The translations under genes and the position numbers were made by a program. A stretch of DNA of 64,000 nt from contig CM034106.1 in NCBI GenBank assembly GCA_019914945.1, positions 2,232,001-2,296,000 on the forward strand, read 5' to 3'. This DNA comes from Typha latifolia. Its lineage: Eukaryota > Streptophyta > Magnoliopsida > Poales > Typhaceae. The first letter of the stretch is position 1. The number at the start of each line of letters is the position of its first letter. Below, piece by piece: positions 34,104 through 46,985 of the stretch. The notes under the pieces were generated by a model that saw nothing but the letters and a program-made list of their open reading frames with translations, was not told the origin of the DNA and ran no database searches.

Positions 34104-35715
34104 GGTTCTCTGCAAGGGTTGTTTCTTTGCTTCTTGTACAAGAAAAGGAAGAGAGAGAGAGAGAGAGAGTTTGTAGTTTAGTTTAGTAAGCCGTGATGGT
34201 GTAATGGAGATGAACTGAAGCATTAGAGAGTTCCAAAATGAGCTGCAGAGTTAATAGCTTCGTCTGTAACCTGAAATGTTCGGATCCTGTGCAGGTTGTG
34301 TACTTAGACGGTCCAATCTCTGCAATACACGCACGGTGTGTACAGCCAAAAATATACTTCCAGTTCCAGTGGGACCCATACGCAATACATATCACAGCGG
34401 CTTTCATCACCATCTGATGTGAGTAAGGGATGGTCTAGGGTAAAGTCCATCCGGAAGGGAGAGTGTCCGGGCATGGCGAGAGCTATTCCTTCGCTCTGAG
34501 AATGGCACTCCCCTAGCGGCTCCAAGGAACCTACTTTAGGTTTATCTGCTTTACTAGCAAAGGTGTGGGCGATCTGTCTGGGATTGCGTCTTGTTAGACC
34601 GGGTTGTAGTCTATGTCTCGAGTCTAATTCTAAGGAACCGGTGAATATCATGCAGGAGGAGGCGTCTATTTCTTGACGTGTTAGGAATATTGTTTTGGAG
34701 TATTTTATCCTTCTTTCTCTCTTTGCGAAAGTTAAAATCTCTCATGTTTTTCGAGAATGTATTCGGACTGTCGATTGGGCATCTGGTCAAAGTAGGAGAG
34801 CCTCATTAATCCCTTTTGAGTAATGCAATTTGCTTGATTGTGACTCTAACAAAAGTTTAGACAAAAATTGTACTAATCGATCACAACTCCTTTAGGTAGT
34901 TCATTGAATTATGTATAGACCAGTATCCGATAGGGCTTTCAGAGAAACTCACACAGAGTAAGCTCACACCTAATCCCAGGAGCCTCTTCTTTTGCTACTT
35001 TATTTTTGCACTATTTATATAATTACTATTAAAAACATCTTAGATGCATAATTGTGACTTAAACTATTATAATTAACATTAATATTACTGGACTATTTCC
35101 AATGTACTAGTGTCAGGAAATACTCGTGAGTGACGAAATTAATTTTTAGGCCCTTTAGAAACTAGTTTATTTGTAATTTAGAGGAGAGAAAGAGGATAAA
35201 GTTAAAAGTAAAATAGTTATTTAATATTTTTATATTAATAGGTGAGATAGTTTTCATAATTTAGAAGGTTAATGTGTAATAAAAATAAATAAAGAGACGC
35301 ATATAAAAATGGACAATAATTGGGGGATCCTGTGTAGTTTTCAGTTGATAAAATAAAATTACAGGGGGTAGATTGTGAAAGTCCAAAGATATTTGTGTAA
35401 TGTGAAAAATAAATAGAAGAAATCATAGGGTGTTATATATAAAATTTTATTTTTAATACGTGGCGACGCGGATCCGAAGTCGAATAGGTTCAAATTCGAT
35501 CGTTGTGAACTTCCAAGACTGGGATTTTCTTTGCAGCAAATCTCAATTCCCGCGGGAAACCGTTGTCGGAAAATACTGTCGCTATAATACTATCACTCTC
35601 TCCGACCCGAGAAGCACTTCGAGATCATCAAGAATTCCCTCTCGTTCTCTCTCTTACCTCAAGACCAAGAATTCCCTCCTCGCGCGCGCTCTCTCTATCT
35701 CTCTCTCGGTTGGCA
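33914..35715. other. Divergent intergenic region between the coiled-coil gene and the NAC gene
   Basis: Contains the two GA/CT microsatellites at 34071-34100 and 34151-34169, a decayed LINE RNase H fragment (34430-34850), AT-rich sequence, and the CT-rich NAC 5' UTR just before 35716. A direct repeat of GGGTGTTATATATAAA near 35429 matches the ends of the long-TIR family at 36981-38036, suggesting a small remnant. Confidence 0.5.
34430..34850 (+). mobile_element. Decayed LINE RNase H (RVT_3) fragment
   Basis: In broken plus-strand frames one reads SALLAKVWAICLGLRLV, then CLESNSKEPVNIMQEE, then LFAKVKISHVFRECIRTVDWA. This matches the order of plant LINE RNase H domains (AE-WA-GL-LA, then E-DSK-VV, then HVFREANR-ADWLA), with several key residues lost and one in-frame stop. 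It is old and non-functional. Confidence 0.6.
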
Positions 35716-36697
35716 ATGGCGACGAAGATGGCAACACTACGATTACGTTCCGGTGTCCAATTCCGCCCCAAGGAGCCAGAGATCTTCGGCCATTACCTCC
35801 GCAAGAAGCTCTGCGGCGAGGAGTTGTCAGCCAAAGTCATGCCCGAGATTGATCTCTATTCTTATCACCCGGATCACCTCACCGGTAGGACTCGCCAAGA
35901 TCACCTTTTTTTTTTTTCTTTAGTAGAAAAAAAAACGTCATCTTTTTTGGTTTTCTGGATCGGTTTCTTCGTTTCTTGATGTGGGTTTTCTTGTGTCTCA
36001 GCTCAATTCCCTTGCCAGAATCGATTCTTCGAGTGGTACTTCTTCACGTCGATCACCCGTAAGTGGGAGGGCGGCTGTCGGGCGTCGCGAGAAGCCGGCC
36101 CTGGCCGGTGGAAGAACACCCAGGCGAAGTCGGACGTCAACGCCGACGGCTTCAAGGGCTCCAAGCAGAGCTTTGCCTACATGGAGAAGACGGAAGAGGG
36201 GAAGGAGAGGGCCACCAAGTGGCTCATGGACGAGTACACCATCAAGAACTCTTCTGGGTCCGTCCAAGATCCCAAGAAGGTTACATTCACAATTCCTTTC
36301 TGCATCAATTCCTATTTGTGGCTTCTAATCTCGAGTCTGGCTGCGAACAATCTCACCGTTGTTTAATTTGTTACAGCTGCATGAGTGGGTGGTTTGCAAG
36401 GTACATCTAACGCCAAAAGAGCAAGCCCGAATGGAAGCAGAGTATGCTGCTTATAGGAAGAAGAAAGCTCGGGAGACGGCAGAAGCGAGGAAGAGAGCGG
36501 CTACAGAGATGGCTCAAACGAGGAAGAGGAAGGCTCCAGAGATGGCAGAGCCGGAACCACCTCGGAAGCAGCTTGTGTTGGCTCCTTGTTTCCAGCTCCA
36601 AGAGAGTAGCAACCTCCAAGTCCTTCCTGATCCTGAAGAAATCTGTTGGTCTGATCTTTCTGAATTGATTGACATAGATTTATGGAGTTCATTTTGA
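35716..36697 (+). CDS. Divergent NAC-domain transcription factor
   Basis: Three exons, 35716-35884, 36002-36279 and 36377-36697, encode 255 aa with correct phases. NAC subdomains are visible in order: VQFRPKEPEIFGHYLRKKL in place of the usual GFRFHPTDEELV-HYL (about 14-32), then EIDLYSYHP, FFEWYFFTSITRKWEGG, an AGPGRWKNTQAK version of the AG-G-WK-TG motif, KWLMDEYTI, and EWVVCKVH (about 152-159). NAC proteins bind DNA as dimers and regulate transcription. The C-terminal part is a basic, Ala/Glu/Lys-Arg helix (YAAYRKKKARETAEARKR) with a repeated ARKR/MAQTRKRKAPEMAE unit that could hold a nuclear signal. An acidic end (CWSDLSELIDIDLWSSF) could be an activation motif. An alternative start at Met5 is possible. 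Poor conservation of subdomain A means this may be a fast-evolving paralogue. Confidence 0.85.
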
Positions 36698-38968
36698 GGA
36701 TTCAGATTGGTTGGAGTAGTTGATTAATTGTATAGACTTCTTTTTATCAGATTACACTGTAAGATATAGGATCAATTTTGCTCTTTTGATGTCCTTTGGA
36801 TGTCTGCTGATTCTATTGTTGGATATGTGTTATTATTTCTGAATGAAAATAAAGTTGGCATCTTTTCATTAGATTGTGAGTAATTGATTGCTTTAGATAG
36901 TGCTCTCTCTGTTTGTCTGTGAAAGACCATGTATAATTCTTCTCCTAAAAGTAAAAAAAAAAAGAAAAAAATAAAAAAAAGGGAAATTTGTATATAACAC
37001 CCTACCTTTTAGCTAAATTTACATTTACACCCAATGTTTTCACTATTTATAGATCGAGCCCTATTATTTAATTAATATTTATAGAAAACACCATATGTTA
37101 GATTTTAACTAACACCGTTTGAGCAGATGAGAATATTCTGTCAAATTTATAATTAATTTTCTTAAATGATGAAAATACCTTTCTTCTTCTCCTTCTTCTT
37201 CCTCCCTATTTCTACTTCTTCTCTCTTCCTCTTTTTTAGGATAGAACCTATAGCTTCTTTTGATCAAGAAAAGGTAGGATTTTTCTTCTAACAACTCTCT
37301 CTTCTCCTCCTCTATCTTGGGTTTAATATTTTCTTTAGATTTAGCTTTAGATTTGGGAAATGACATAGCTTCGATTTTTGGAAATGGGACAACTTGGGTT
37401 TTACTTTTTACAATAATTTCACTAATCAAATCCTGAACCTACATTCTATTTGAAATGTTAAAGTATGGATTTCAGAAATGGCATAGCTATTAGCTAATTA
37501 ATGAGCTCAAATTTACTTTTTATGTAGCTCCCAAAGGATTAATGTCATCATCAATGAGCTCAAATTTGAGTTGCAATGATGTGAGCGAAAACTTTAGTTG
37601 CCCTTGTGGTGGGGGTGCTTGCAAAATTCAAATTTCTAATATGAAGAAGAACAAAAATAGAAGATTTTAAATTAACAATGATTGCATTGAGGGTTTTCTA
37701 AAATCTGAGATAGATTTGAGTATTTGTTGTGTTAAGTTTGGTTAGATTAAGTTAGATTAGGTTAGGTTAAGCTGGGTTAGGTTGAGTTGAATTTGGGTTA
37801 AATTGTGTATATGTCGGGTAACTTAGACGAGGATATTTTGGTAATCATATTAGTGTAGTTAACTTAACCGTGGAATTTGGTTAAGTTAAGCTAACAGAAC
37901 TAATAGTAAGGTATTTTCTATAAATATTAATTGAATCATAGGGCTTAAATTTGTAAATAGTGAAAACATAGGGTGTAAATATAAATTTAGCTAAAAGGCA
38001 GGGTGTTATATATAAATTTGCCCCCCAAAAAATAGCTCTCAGTAAATATCTGCTGAATTGCTAGATTTTACTTCTGTAATGGGGGCAGTTGGTGATAGTA
38101 ATTAGCTTAAGCTCACTGCCCATGCTCAGCAATTGAACTGTTCCTCGTAACAGGGGTAATAACTAATAAGAGAGCTGTAGATAACTACTTTTTCTGTATC
38201 CAGAAAATTGATTACTTCCTTCAAAATTAAGAAAGTTCTACCAAACAATGTGGAAAACCTGGAGCTCATCGCCTTTTTAATTTACTGATTAGGAGATGTA
38301 CTATTAGAATTCTATCTGATTTGGTTTCCCTGACACATGCAAGACATAGATTGTTATCCAATGCAAGTGATTGACTCTAAATATTAAATTGGTAATTGAT
38401 GTACTAATTAATTCAGAAGATGTGGAATGCTGTCAGGTACTTAAGATTGTGGAATAGAACCACATGAAACCTGCACAGTTAGCTGAACTACAATAAGCAA
38501 ATATATCCAATCAAGTTCCATTAGGCCTTTCGTTACATAAAGAAGCAACCAGAGTTATTTGTTGCTTGCAGCTGACATAATAAAAGATGGCATAAAAATG
38601 TATTGTCTTCTTTAATTAGATAGAGACAAAAATGAGACACAAAAAGTAATAAATCCTATAGAAATTCGCTGAGTCTATTTCGAGATCAGGGACACAAGTT
38701 TTTCATCATCATAAATAATCTGAAGTTATCTGGGAACAATAAATTTGGATTGCTCCTAGATCATGTAACCTGGGAACAAAAAATTATACTACTGCTACAA
38801 GACTTGAAAGGGTAAAAAGAAAACATAATTCAGGTAACTAGGGCATGGAAGCGAGATATATATCAGGCGAAGAGGGCTGAGGGCTCAGCATGCAGAACAG
38901 AAGCTGGTAAAGAGCTGTTCTACTGAAATGCCGGCCTTTAATCTTCTCTCTTCTCACAATAAAATTGT
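36698..38968. other. Intergenic region between the NAC and V-PPase genes
   Basis: Starts with the NAC 3' UTR (AATAAAG at about 36849), then a long-TIR element (36981-38036), then about 900 bp of ordinary AT-rich DNA up to the V-PPase stop codon, part of which is its 3' UTR. No gene is seen in the last part. Confidence 0.5.
36981..38036. mobile_element. Long terminal inverted repeat element (MULE-like), copy 1
   Basis: The left arm (about 36981-37110) and right arm (about 37905-38036) are inverted copies with roughly 85% identity by eye. Both read TATATAACACCCT, CCTTTTAGCTAAATTTA and TATTTATAGAAAA. Arms over 100 bp, AT-rich flanks and a non-coding GA/TC-rich interior fit a Mutator-like or foldback element. 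The flanks are poly(A), so the target duplication cannot be read. A shorter relative at 46564-46985 has a clear one. Confidence 0.7.
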
Positions 38969-41900
38969 TTAGAGGATCTTGAAGAGGAGACCTCCATGAG
39001 TGGCAAAGAAGGGAGCAAAGACGAGAGATTCAACAGCCATGAGCTTGATTAGGATGTTGAGTGATGGCCCTGAAGTGTCTTTGAGAGGGTCCCCAATGGT
39101 GTCACCGATGACAGCAGCCTTGTGGGGATCTGAACCTTTTGGTCCGAGAGTCCTGGCATGCTCTGAAGCTCCAGCCTGAACAACAAAGATAGGCAACAGT
39201 ATTTATTAAAAATTGAGAGATCTTCCATTGTAACCAATCAACAAAGATAAGGTAGCGCCTTGAACTACTTGGGCATCAACAATCGAAGGATTATATACTT
39301 ATATATTGCATTACCTCGATATACTTCTTCGCATTATCCCATGCACCACCAGTATTGGATGCAGAGATGGCAATCTGAAAATATTGACAAACATAAGAAC
39401 AAGTCAGAATGAAAATTTACAAAAATCTTGAATAAAATTGATTCAAGAGATCAAAACTGACCTGAACACCAGAAACAAGAGAACCTGCAAGGACTCCAGA
39501 TAGAGTTTCCACACCAAAGAAGATTCCAACAATAAGAGGTGTGAGCATGACAAGAGCACCAGGTGGGATCATCTCCTTGATGGAGGCATCAGTGGAGATT
39601 TTGACACAAGTTGCATAGTCTGGCTTACCAGTTCCCTCCATGAGACCAGGAATGGTATTGAACTGGCGGCGGACTTCTTCCACCATCTTAAGTGCTGCAC
39701 TGCCAACACTCTTCATGGTCATGGCTGAGAACCAGTAGGGAAGCATAGCACCAACAATCAACCCAATGAAGACTTTTGGGGTCAGAACATCCACAGTGGA
39801 TATTCCTGCACGACTTACAAATGCACCAAAAAGTGCAAGTGACACCAAGGCAGCTGAACCAATGGCAAAGCCCTAGAAAGGAGAGGCCAATAGTTGATCA
39901 AATTACTGACATTGAATTGAGCAAAGAGCATCACGGAGTGGAAAAAGGGAAATCCAGCTACTTGAGGGACAACATGCCACATATGTTACAAGACTAGTAC
40001 AACCATACAACAAATCAGACAAACATAAATGATCGCACACACGGGAAGATACAGAAAGAGAAATTCACATTGCTAAAAGGGGAAGTTATAATTTGTATAA
40101 TAGATGCTACAACAAATTGCAAAATTAACCACATGAAGAGAGTGCCCTGATTCCAGCTAAATAGAACATGCCATGGTCTAGATCAGAATTAAAATGTTAA
40201 ACTTTTTCGGCCAACTACTTTTCTGCCACTTATCAGACCAAACATGTGTCATATTAGAATGTATAAGAAAGCATCATGCAGATCTGTTCCTTCACTTGAA
40301 CAGAATTAACATATGCATATTCCATCTGTAACACATGGCATACTTATTTACATAGACAAAGAAAGTATCACTAAATTTGATGAGTAAGAAAACAATAAAA
40401 GTAAAATAAATCAGAACAAAAGAAATAAACGAATGGTAGTACCTTCCCAATGGCTGCGGTGGTGTTTCCTGCAGCATCCAGAGCATCAGTTCTCTCACGG
40501 ATTCTGTGGCTCATTCCAGCCATCTCAGCAATGCCTCCAGCATTATCACTAATGGGTCCATAGGCATCGATAGCAAGACCAGTAGCAATGGTGCTCAGCA
40601 TTCCAAGAGCAGCAACTGCAATACCATACATTGCAGCAAAACTGAAACTAAAGAAGATGGTGAAGGCAATAGCAAAAATAGGGATGATAACAGATTTGTA
40701 TCCCAAAGCAAGCCCAAAAATAACATTGGTAGCTGCTCCAGTTCTGCAGGAATCAGCAACATCTTGCACAGGGCTGCCGAACACAGAAATACAGTTCAAA
40801 TCAGAAAAGTGATTATTACAGAAGTACTTATGTATCATTATCAAGGATTAAATTTTATGCATACCTGTATGCATTGCTTGTGTAGTATTCAGTGACAAAC
40901 CCAATAATCAAACCGGCAAACAAACCAAAAAAAACACAGAGGAACAGCTTCCTAGAAATTTCAGCACAGAGATAAGATGTTAGATGAATGAAAACAGTTA
41001 GTTGCCAAAGTAAAAGAGAGAAAACTAAAATATGATATACCAGCTTGTCACTGTCTTCTGGACACCAAAATTGAATATTGTGAATGTCGATGGGAGTGCT
41101 AACCAGCTGACAATTGCAATGCCCACAGTCATAAGTATTGTAGAGATGATAAGCTGATACTTAAGCTGAGGCTCAATCTGCTTAACTGTCTTTATCTCCC
41201 ATAAATCAGTTGCAACGAGAGTGGTGATTAAGCAGACTATGATACCCATAGAGCTAATAAGCAGAGGGTATAACATTGCAGTAAATTCATGGTTGATTCC
41301 AAAAGATGAAATTGAGGCAACAACAAGAGCTGCGCATGAAGACTCAGCGTATGAGCCAAAAAGATCTGATCCCATTCCAGCAATATCGCCAACATTATCA
41401 CCAACATTGTCAGCAATTACCTATATGATAAAGATATACAAAGATCAGTCACACATTCTAATATTTTTAATATAGAATAAACTACAAAAAGCAAAAAGAT
41501 TGATGGTGCAATAAACTTCCCCAACAAATTATGAAAATGGCGACATGTAATAACCAATAAGCAACAAAACAAGGATAGAAGTACCATAACTATCAGTCTT
41601 AAAGGCAAGCAAAGAGATTCTTACAGCTGGATTTCTAGGGTCATCCTCAGGAATGTTCCTCTCTACCTTCCCAACCAAATCAGCACCAACATCAGCAGCT
41701 TTTGTATATATACCTCCACCCACTCTCCCGAAAAGGGCCATGGATGAACCACCAAGGCCATAACCAGTAATAGCCTCAAAAAGACCTTCCCAATCATCAC
41801 CATAATATAACTTGAATAAGTTGATAGCAATGTAAAGAACCAGCAGTCCATTTGCGGCAAGCAAGAAACCCATCACTGCACCAGAGCGGAATGCTGTAAT

Positions 41901-44651
41901 AAAAGCCTTTCCAACACCCTTCCTGGCTTCTAAAGTTGTTCTGGCATTTGCATAGGTTGCAATCTTCATACCAAGGAAACCAGAAACAATAGAGGTGATT
42001 GCACCAAGCAAAAAGGATAAAGTACTGAAAATGGCATTGGCAAGGGCAGGCTTGCAAATTTTATCCTTGCTATAGGTGCAGGGCTGGCTCTTTGTGCTGA
42101 AGCCCTCAACAGATCCAAGGAAGAGAAAGATAAGGATTGCAAAAGCAATCATGAAGATTCCGACATACTGGTATTCAGTGAAAAGAAACGATGTAGCTCC
42201 TGTTTAGAAGGATAAGAAGAGATACTGTTAGATGCATAGAACCCATATCAGGGTAAGAAAAATTAGCTTCACTTAGCAGTTGGCACTAAAAGAAACATTT
42301 GAAAAATATAAAGATAAGGGTTGTGAATAACTAAATAGTTAAATACATCGAGAGCAAGATATTGTCAATATCAAACAAAACGCCATTAACGTTACTATAG
42401 GAAAATTGGCAAGAACTAAGGATTATGATTTCTGAAAGCAGCTGAGAGAATTTGGTCCTTCCAATTGAGGTCCAACAAAAGCCAATCTGCACATTTTTAT
42501 AGACAGAGACATGTTGATCAGCTAATTTTGGTATTGTGAGTCAGTACAACCCTTAGCAGAAGACAAAAACAAGTTAGACAATCTACTTCACCAGTCAATA
42601 CAATGAGAGCCAACCAAATTCAATCCACCAAATTTGGAGAATCATGATATCTATGCTATAGATTCAGGTAAGATGTCCAAGAAAGAATATAGACAGGATA
42701 TTCATGAGTACAAGACACAAGATGAAAAGGGCACCGAAAAAAGGTAGTGCAGGCCAGAGGAAAGAAAATATCATGAGCATGGGGACATTTCACAATATTT
42801 GTTAGCTAAAGATTGGCGTTCTTCTTTCAATTGATGAGCCACAAGCATCAATCTGTCAGTGGGGAGTCCATTCTGTAAAAATCACACCAATTTTCTAGAA
42901 TGTTGTTTACTAAGAAAACAAGTAGATATAATAGATAGGTCAATAATACCCATCTTTGCAAAGTTTCAAGAAAAATAGTCCACAACTGGTTTCCTACCAT
43001 ACCTGTCTTCCCAACTTCTATGAAAACAGGATTCCAACTGTTTCATCTTCTCATCTAGATTCGGCATAGAAACAATTCCCGTGCCAAAAGATAGGAAGGC
43101 ATTGCAATCATTTTTCCAGTGGCCAAAACTGGTTAAACGAGAGATTGGGACTGGGAGATCATGTGACGAGATACATAGCAAAGATAGCCAGTATCTTGTT
43201 AAATATACATTCCTGAGGGCGACCCTCATAATAACGGCTGTGTTAAGAATCTTTGTTCTCCAAGAACTCATAAAAGCTTTTCAAGAAAATTGATAAAAGT
43301 ATGTACCACTCTACAAACATTTAAAACAATAAAACATCACGAAACAAACAGAATCAAAACCATATGATCTCGCCAGAGGCATAAAAAAGGAAGGATATAC
43401 AGGAAATTATGTTGTAAAGGGAGAAAGAAAAAGCAAACAAAAAGTTGATACACAATCTCATAATAAAGTACACTTGTGAGGACCACAACAAACAAGGAAT
43501 TATCTCCTTAGCATGTGTAACGAAAGACAACCTTCAATTGGGTCCCAGAAGAATACTTTTATCACTGACCACCCAACAAATACTAGACAGCAGGTTATCT
43601 TAACAATAAAACCATCACAAAAAATCTTGAATGGTGGAAGGAAACCCTAAAGTGTGGGCAGATAATAAAAGATAAATATAGCAGCAGAACATAAAATTAA
43701 CAACATACGCCATAAAATCTATAGCGCAATGAAGAAATCAGTAACGCCAGCATTCTAAATAATCTAGACTATGAGTGTTGATAAACTTGCAGCATTAGTC
43801 TCAGGGGCACAACTTACAAGCCCAGAAAGGTAAATAACTGCACTACCGACCAACCATTCCTGTATAAGCAATCTGAAATATAAACAAAACTTATACCAAC
43901 ATGGAACTTAATCAAGAAATCATGCTTCCGGGGCAAAACATAGATTTAGAAATCATGTAACAGTAAAATAACAAAAATCTGGAATGAAAAATGAACCATT
44001 TAATCTAAAATGAGAAAAAAAAATTCAATTTTTCTGGGAGATAAAAAGGACACTATTCTCCCGCAACACTTGAGGCTTCAAACCCAAAAAAAAGATGTGA
44101 AAAAAAAATTGCAGAAAATATCCAATCTGAACTTTTCGCTGCTTCAAACCTGGAAAAAAAATGTCCAAGATGTATTTATAGTACTTCAAATCAGAAAAAC
44201 TCCAATATATTTTTTTTCGGTTCTCCAAACTAAAAGAAAAGATTCGACAAAAGCTAGTGGGAAAAATCTAGGTAAAGCGTCCAAAAGAAATTTCTCATTT
44301 TTCTTCTACCACAACGTGATTGAAACAACAACCCACAGATCATCTCTAACACCACGAGATCTGACTTAGAAACAAATCGTAACGGATCCAATGCAACTCC
44401 CTCTCACCTTCCGAGATGGCGCTCTGGATCTCGGCGCACTTGACGACAACGCTTTGGTCATCGAGTCCCTCCTCTTCCTCGACGAGGTACTCGTCGTACC
44501 CATTCTTCCTCCCCGGCGCCGGCTGCCTGTCCGCCGAGAGCTTGACCTTCGAGACGAGCAGCCACTGGAGGAGCGCGAAGGCGATCCCGACCACGGCTGC
44601 CGCCGGGATCAGGATCTCCGTGACGAGATCGGAGAGGATAATACCAACCAT
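38969..44651 (-). CDS. AVP1: Vacuolar-type H+-translocating inorganic pyrophosphatase (type I)
   Basis: A tonoplast proton pump that couples hydrolysis of pyrophosphate to H+ import into the vacuole. Eight exons: 44651-44408, 42199-41625, 41420-41041, 40951-40865, 40773-40443, 39872-39462, 39374-39315 and 39175-38969. They give 764 aa; plant enzymes are about 760-770. The substrate-binding motif [11 protein letters not shown] is at about 251-261, followed by EDDPRNPA and [12 protein letters not shown] (about 274-285). The C-terminal motif DTIGDPLKD is at about 721-729. GNTTAA (about 531-536) has Ala where K+-independent type II enzymes have Lys, so the K+-dependent type is predicted. About 16 membrane helices are expected. 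The ATG at 44651 is the only Met near the family start (MVGIILSDL). Exon 1 is GC-rich. Intron 1 is 2.2 kb. Confidence 0.97.
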
Positions 44652-44810
44652 ACCTCGTAATTCGCCGCCGTGTCCTAGTTTCGCGGATCCAATCACCTAG
44701 GGTTTCAAGAGTTCCGAGGAGTTTCTCCCACGAAGATTGGGGAGTCAGTTGCCTTTAAATAGAGGAGGTTGGGAGACGAAGAGCCCCGAAGAGATGGGAG
44801 GAAACCTTTT

Positions 44811-44835
44811 GGATGGGGAGGGAGGGAGGGAGGGG
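44811..44835 (+). promoter_or_regulatory. G-rich tract with quadruplex potential upstream of V-PPase
   Basis: Five runs of three or four G separated by single A bases (GGGGAGGGAGGGAGGGAGGGG) about 165 bp upstream of the V-PPase ATG, on the strand opposite the gene. The pattern meets the usual intramolecular G-quadruplex criterion. A role in transcription is inferred. Confidence 0.55.
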
Positions 44836-45044
44836 TAGAACGGGAAGAGGATAAAAATGGTTATTTTTAAACAAAATTCCGTTAAATCCGTTACGGATAG
44901 GACGAAGCTATTTTGGGAAGCAGCACGACATTTGAAGCAGTTTTGCTCTCTGCTGTGCCCGCGGAGCAGTTTAAGAGAACATTTTATGTTAACATTTTTC
45001 TTTTTCTTTTTCCTTGAGCAAATTTACATTTTATCCGACCATGA

Positions 45045-45306
45045 TTTAACTTATATTTGATCAAATTAGAAGTCAAATTTAAAAATTCTCGTAAACAAAA
45101 TTATAGAGCATTGTATAAGCTTTTCAATATATCTAAATTAATACCGATTAAATTTTAAATTATAAAAATATGATAAATATAATATATATTCATCGTTTAA
45201 ATATTAATCAGTATTATTTTAGATATATTAAAAAAATATCAAATTCTCTACAACTTTATTTCTAACAAAAATCTTTAAATTTGATATTTAAATATGATTA
45301 AAAAAA
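45045..45306. mobile_element. Foldback / MITE-like element
   Basis: The two halves are inverted copies. The left half contains CAAATTTAAAAATTCTCGT and AATATATCTAAATTAATACCG. The right half read in reverse contains CAAATTTAAAGATTTTTGT and AATATATCTAAAATAATACTG. Arms are about 85 bp with a short AT-rich centre. A one-arm relative lies at about 14160-14290. Ends are approximate. Confidence 0.6.
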
Positions 45307-46563
45307 TTAACAGTTGTACATTAATTAAGACTACAAGGGAGTTAAATGCTTAAGTTAAAAATACATAAGAATATTAAAAAATTAAGAAGAGCAAAATGCA
45401 ATTAACCTAAGGCCTTGTTTACTTTGAATATGGTCAATTCTAGAATATATTTTTCTCTTTATTATTCCTAAAATGAGGTTTTTATTTTATTCTTATATTT
45501 ATTTGTATTCTAGAATAAGGGTATAATGATTATTTTATATGTGATGTAAATTGAAGGAAAAGATAGAAAAAATATATTTGATTTTTTATAAAATTATCAT
45601 GAGTACTCTTTGATCTGATATAAAGTAGTTGATGGGATAGATATTAATAATAAATTAGTAATTGAGTTAATGTACAATATAAATTATAATTTTGATAAAT
45701 AATATTTGTATTCTAGAATATAGTTATTATAATATTCAACTAGGCATATGTTTTAATAAGACCATACCTTACTTGGACTAGAATCAAGCTTTTATTATTA
45801 TTATTTGGCCTAAATGTGTTTCATTTCCATAGACTTCTCTTTTAAGATTATTTTATTTAGGAGAGATTGATTCCTGTGATTCTTTGTTCTTTTGAGGATG
45901 AGTTGCTATGATTCAATTCTTATAAAAGATGTTGTTTGCTACTGTATTCAATTAATCTTTGTTGTTTCATATCTATAAAAAGAGATCTAAAATGAACCCA
46001 CAAGGATAAATTATTTAGAGATGCAAATTGTGAAGATCTCTTTTTATAAAGTTAGAATCTTAGTGAATTTCTTTTAGAATATATAATAAAGTTTAGGAAC
46101 TAAATTAATTGATTACAAGTTTGAGGTGTCTTAATTACCACTACAAAAATATAGTTTGATTTGAAGATGGTAGGTGTAAAAGTTGGTTTGATACTAGTGA
46201 GTTCATGTGATATAATTGAACTCTAGACCTTCCAATTAACTCCACAAGATGATAATAATTATGCTAAGTTTAATGTTTGATAGTATTAATTCATTTTTAA
46301 CTAAGTTTTCTTTTAGTTTGCAATGATATTTTTTTAGCCTGATAATATATAATTAGCACATATCCCTATGCAACAATAGGAATTATCAAGAGTTTCTACT
46401 ATCCTTTAGAAGAAAAAACCAATAATTACACAATGCAATATTTTTCTCAGTGATCCTGCTATGTTTCATTACTTCATCTTTTATTTTCATAACTAAATCT
46501 CTTTGCAGATTAAACTCATACTCACCATCAATAACTTCCACTCATCAAATAAAAATAAAAATA

Positions 46564-46985
46564 GAGAAATTTGTATATAACAGTGTACTTTATAACGTAA
46601 TTATAGTTAATATCCTACATTTTTATTATTTATAAACAGAGCCGTATGATTTAGCGAATATGTGAAGAAAACACGTGGGTTAAATTTGAACTAATACTGT
46701 GAGAATATTTCGTTAAGTAAAGATATTTTATTTTTAAAATAATTAAAATACATTTATTTCTTAAATGACTAAAATGCTCTTAGTATGACTTGGTTGAGAG
46801 TATTTCGTAATTCTTTTAGTATAGTTAACTTAACTTAGAGATTTAGTTAAGTTTAACTAACTGATCTAATGCATAGTATTTTCTACATATATTCATAAAA
46901 TTATAGGGCTCGATTTATAAATAGTAAAAATATATAGTATAAATTTTAATTTTATTAAAAGACTAGATGTTATATATAAATTTCC
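46564..46985. mobile_element. Long terminal inverted repeat element (MULE-like), copy 2
   Basis: A 422-bp element flanked by the perfect 9-bp direct repeat ATAAAAATA (46555-46563 and 46986-46994), the size typical of Mutator-like elements. Its ends, GAGAAATTTGTATATAAC and, in reverse, GGAAATTTATATATAAC, match those of the element at 36981-38036. So do the subterminal parts (a grey-zone AGGGCTCGATTTATAAATAGT stretch near the right). Non-coding. Confidence 0.75.

Noticed and set aside
40371..40844. Start of a separate small ORF upstream of the GNTTAA exon
   Set aside because: It is V-PPase exon 5 read through its introns; splice sites place it in the full-length gene.
44391..44700. Plus-strand open frames over V-PPase exon 1
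   Set aside because: Opposite-strand shadows of the GC-rich first exon.
45414..45735. Possible MITE starting GGCCTTGTTTACTTTGAATATGG
   Set aside because: The start is Tourist-like, but no convincing matching right end or target duplication was found.
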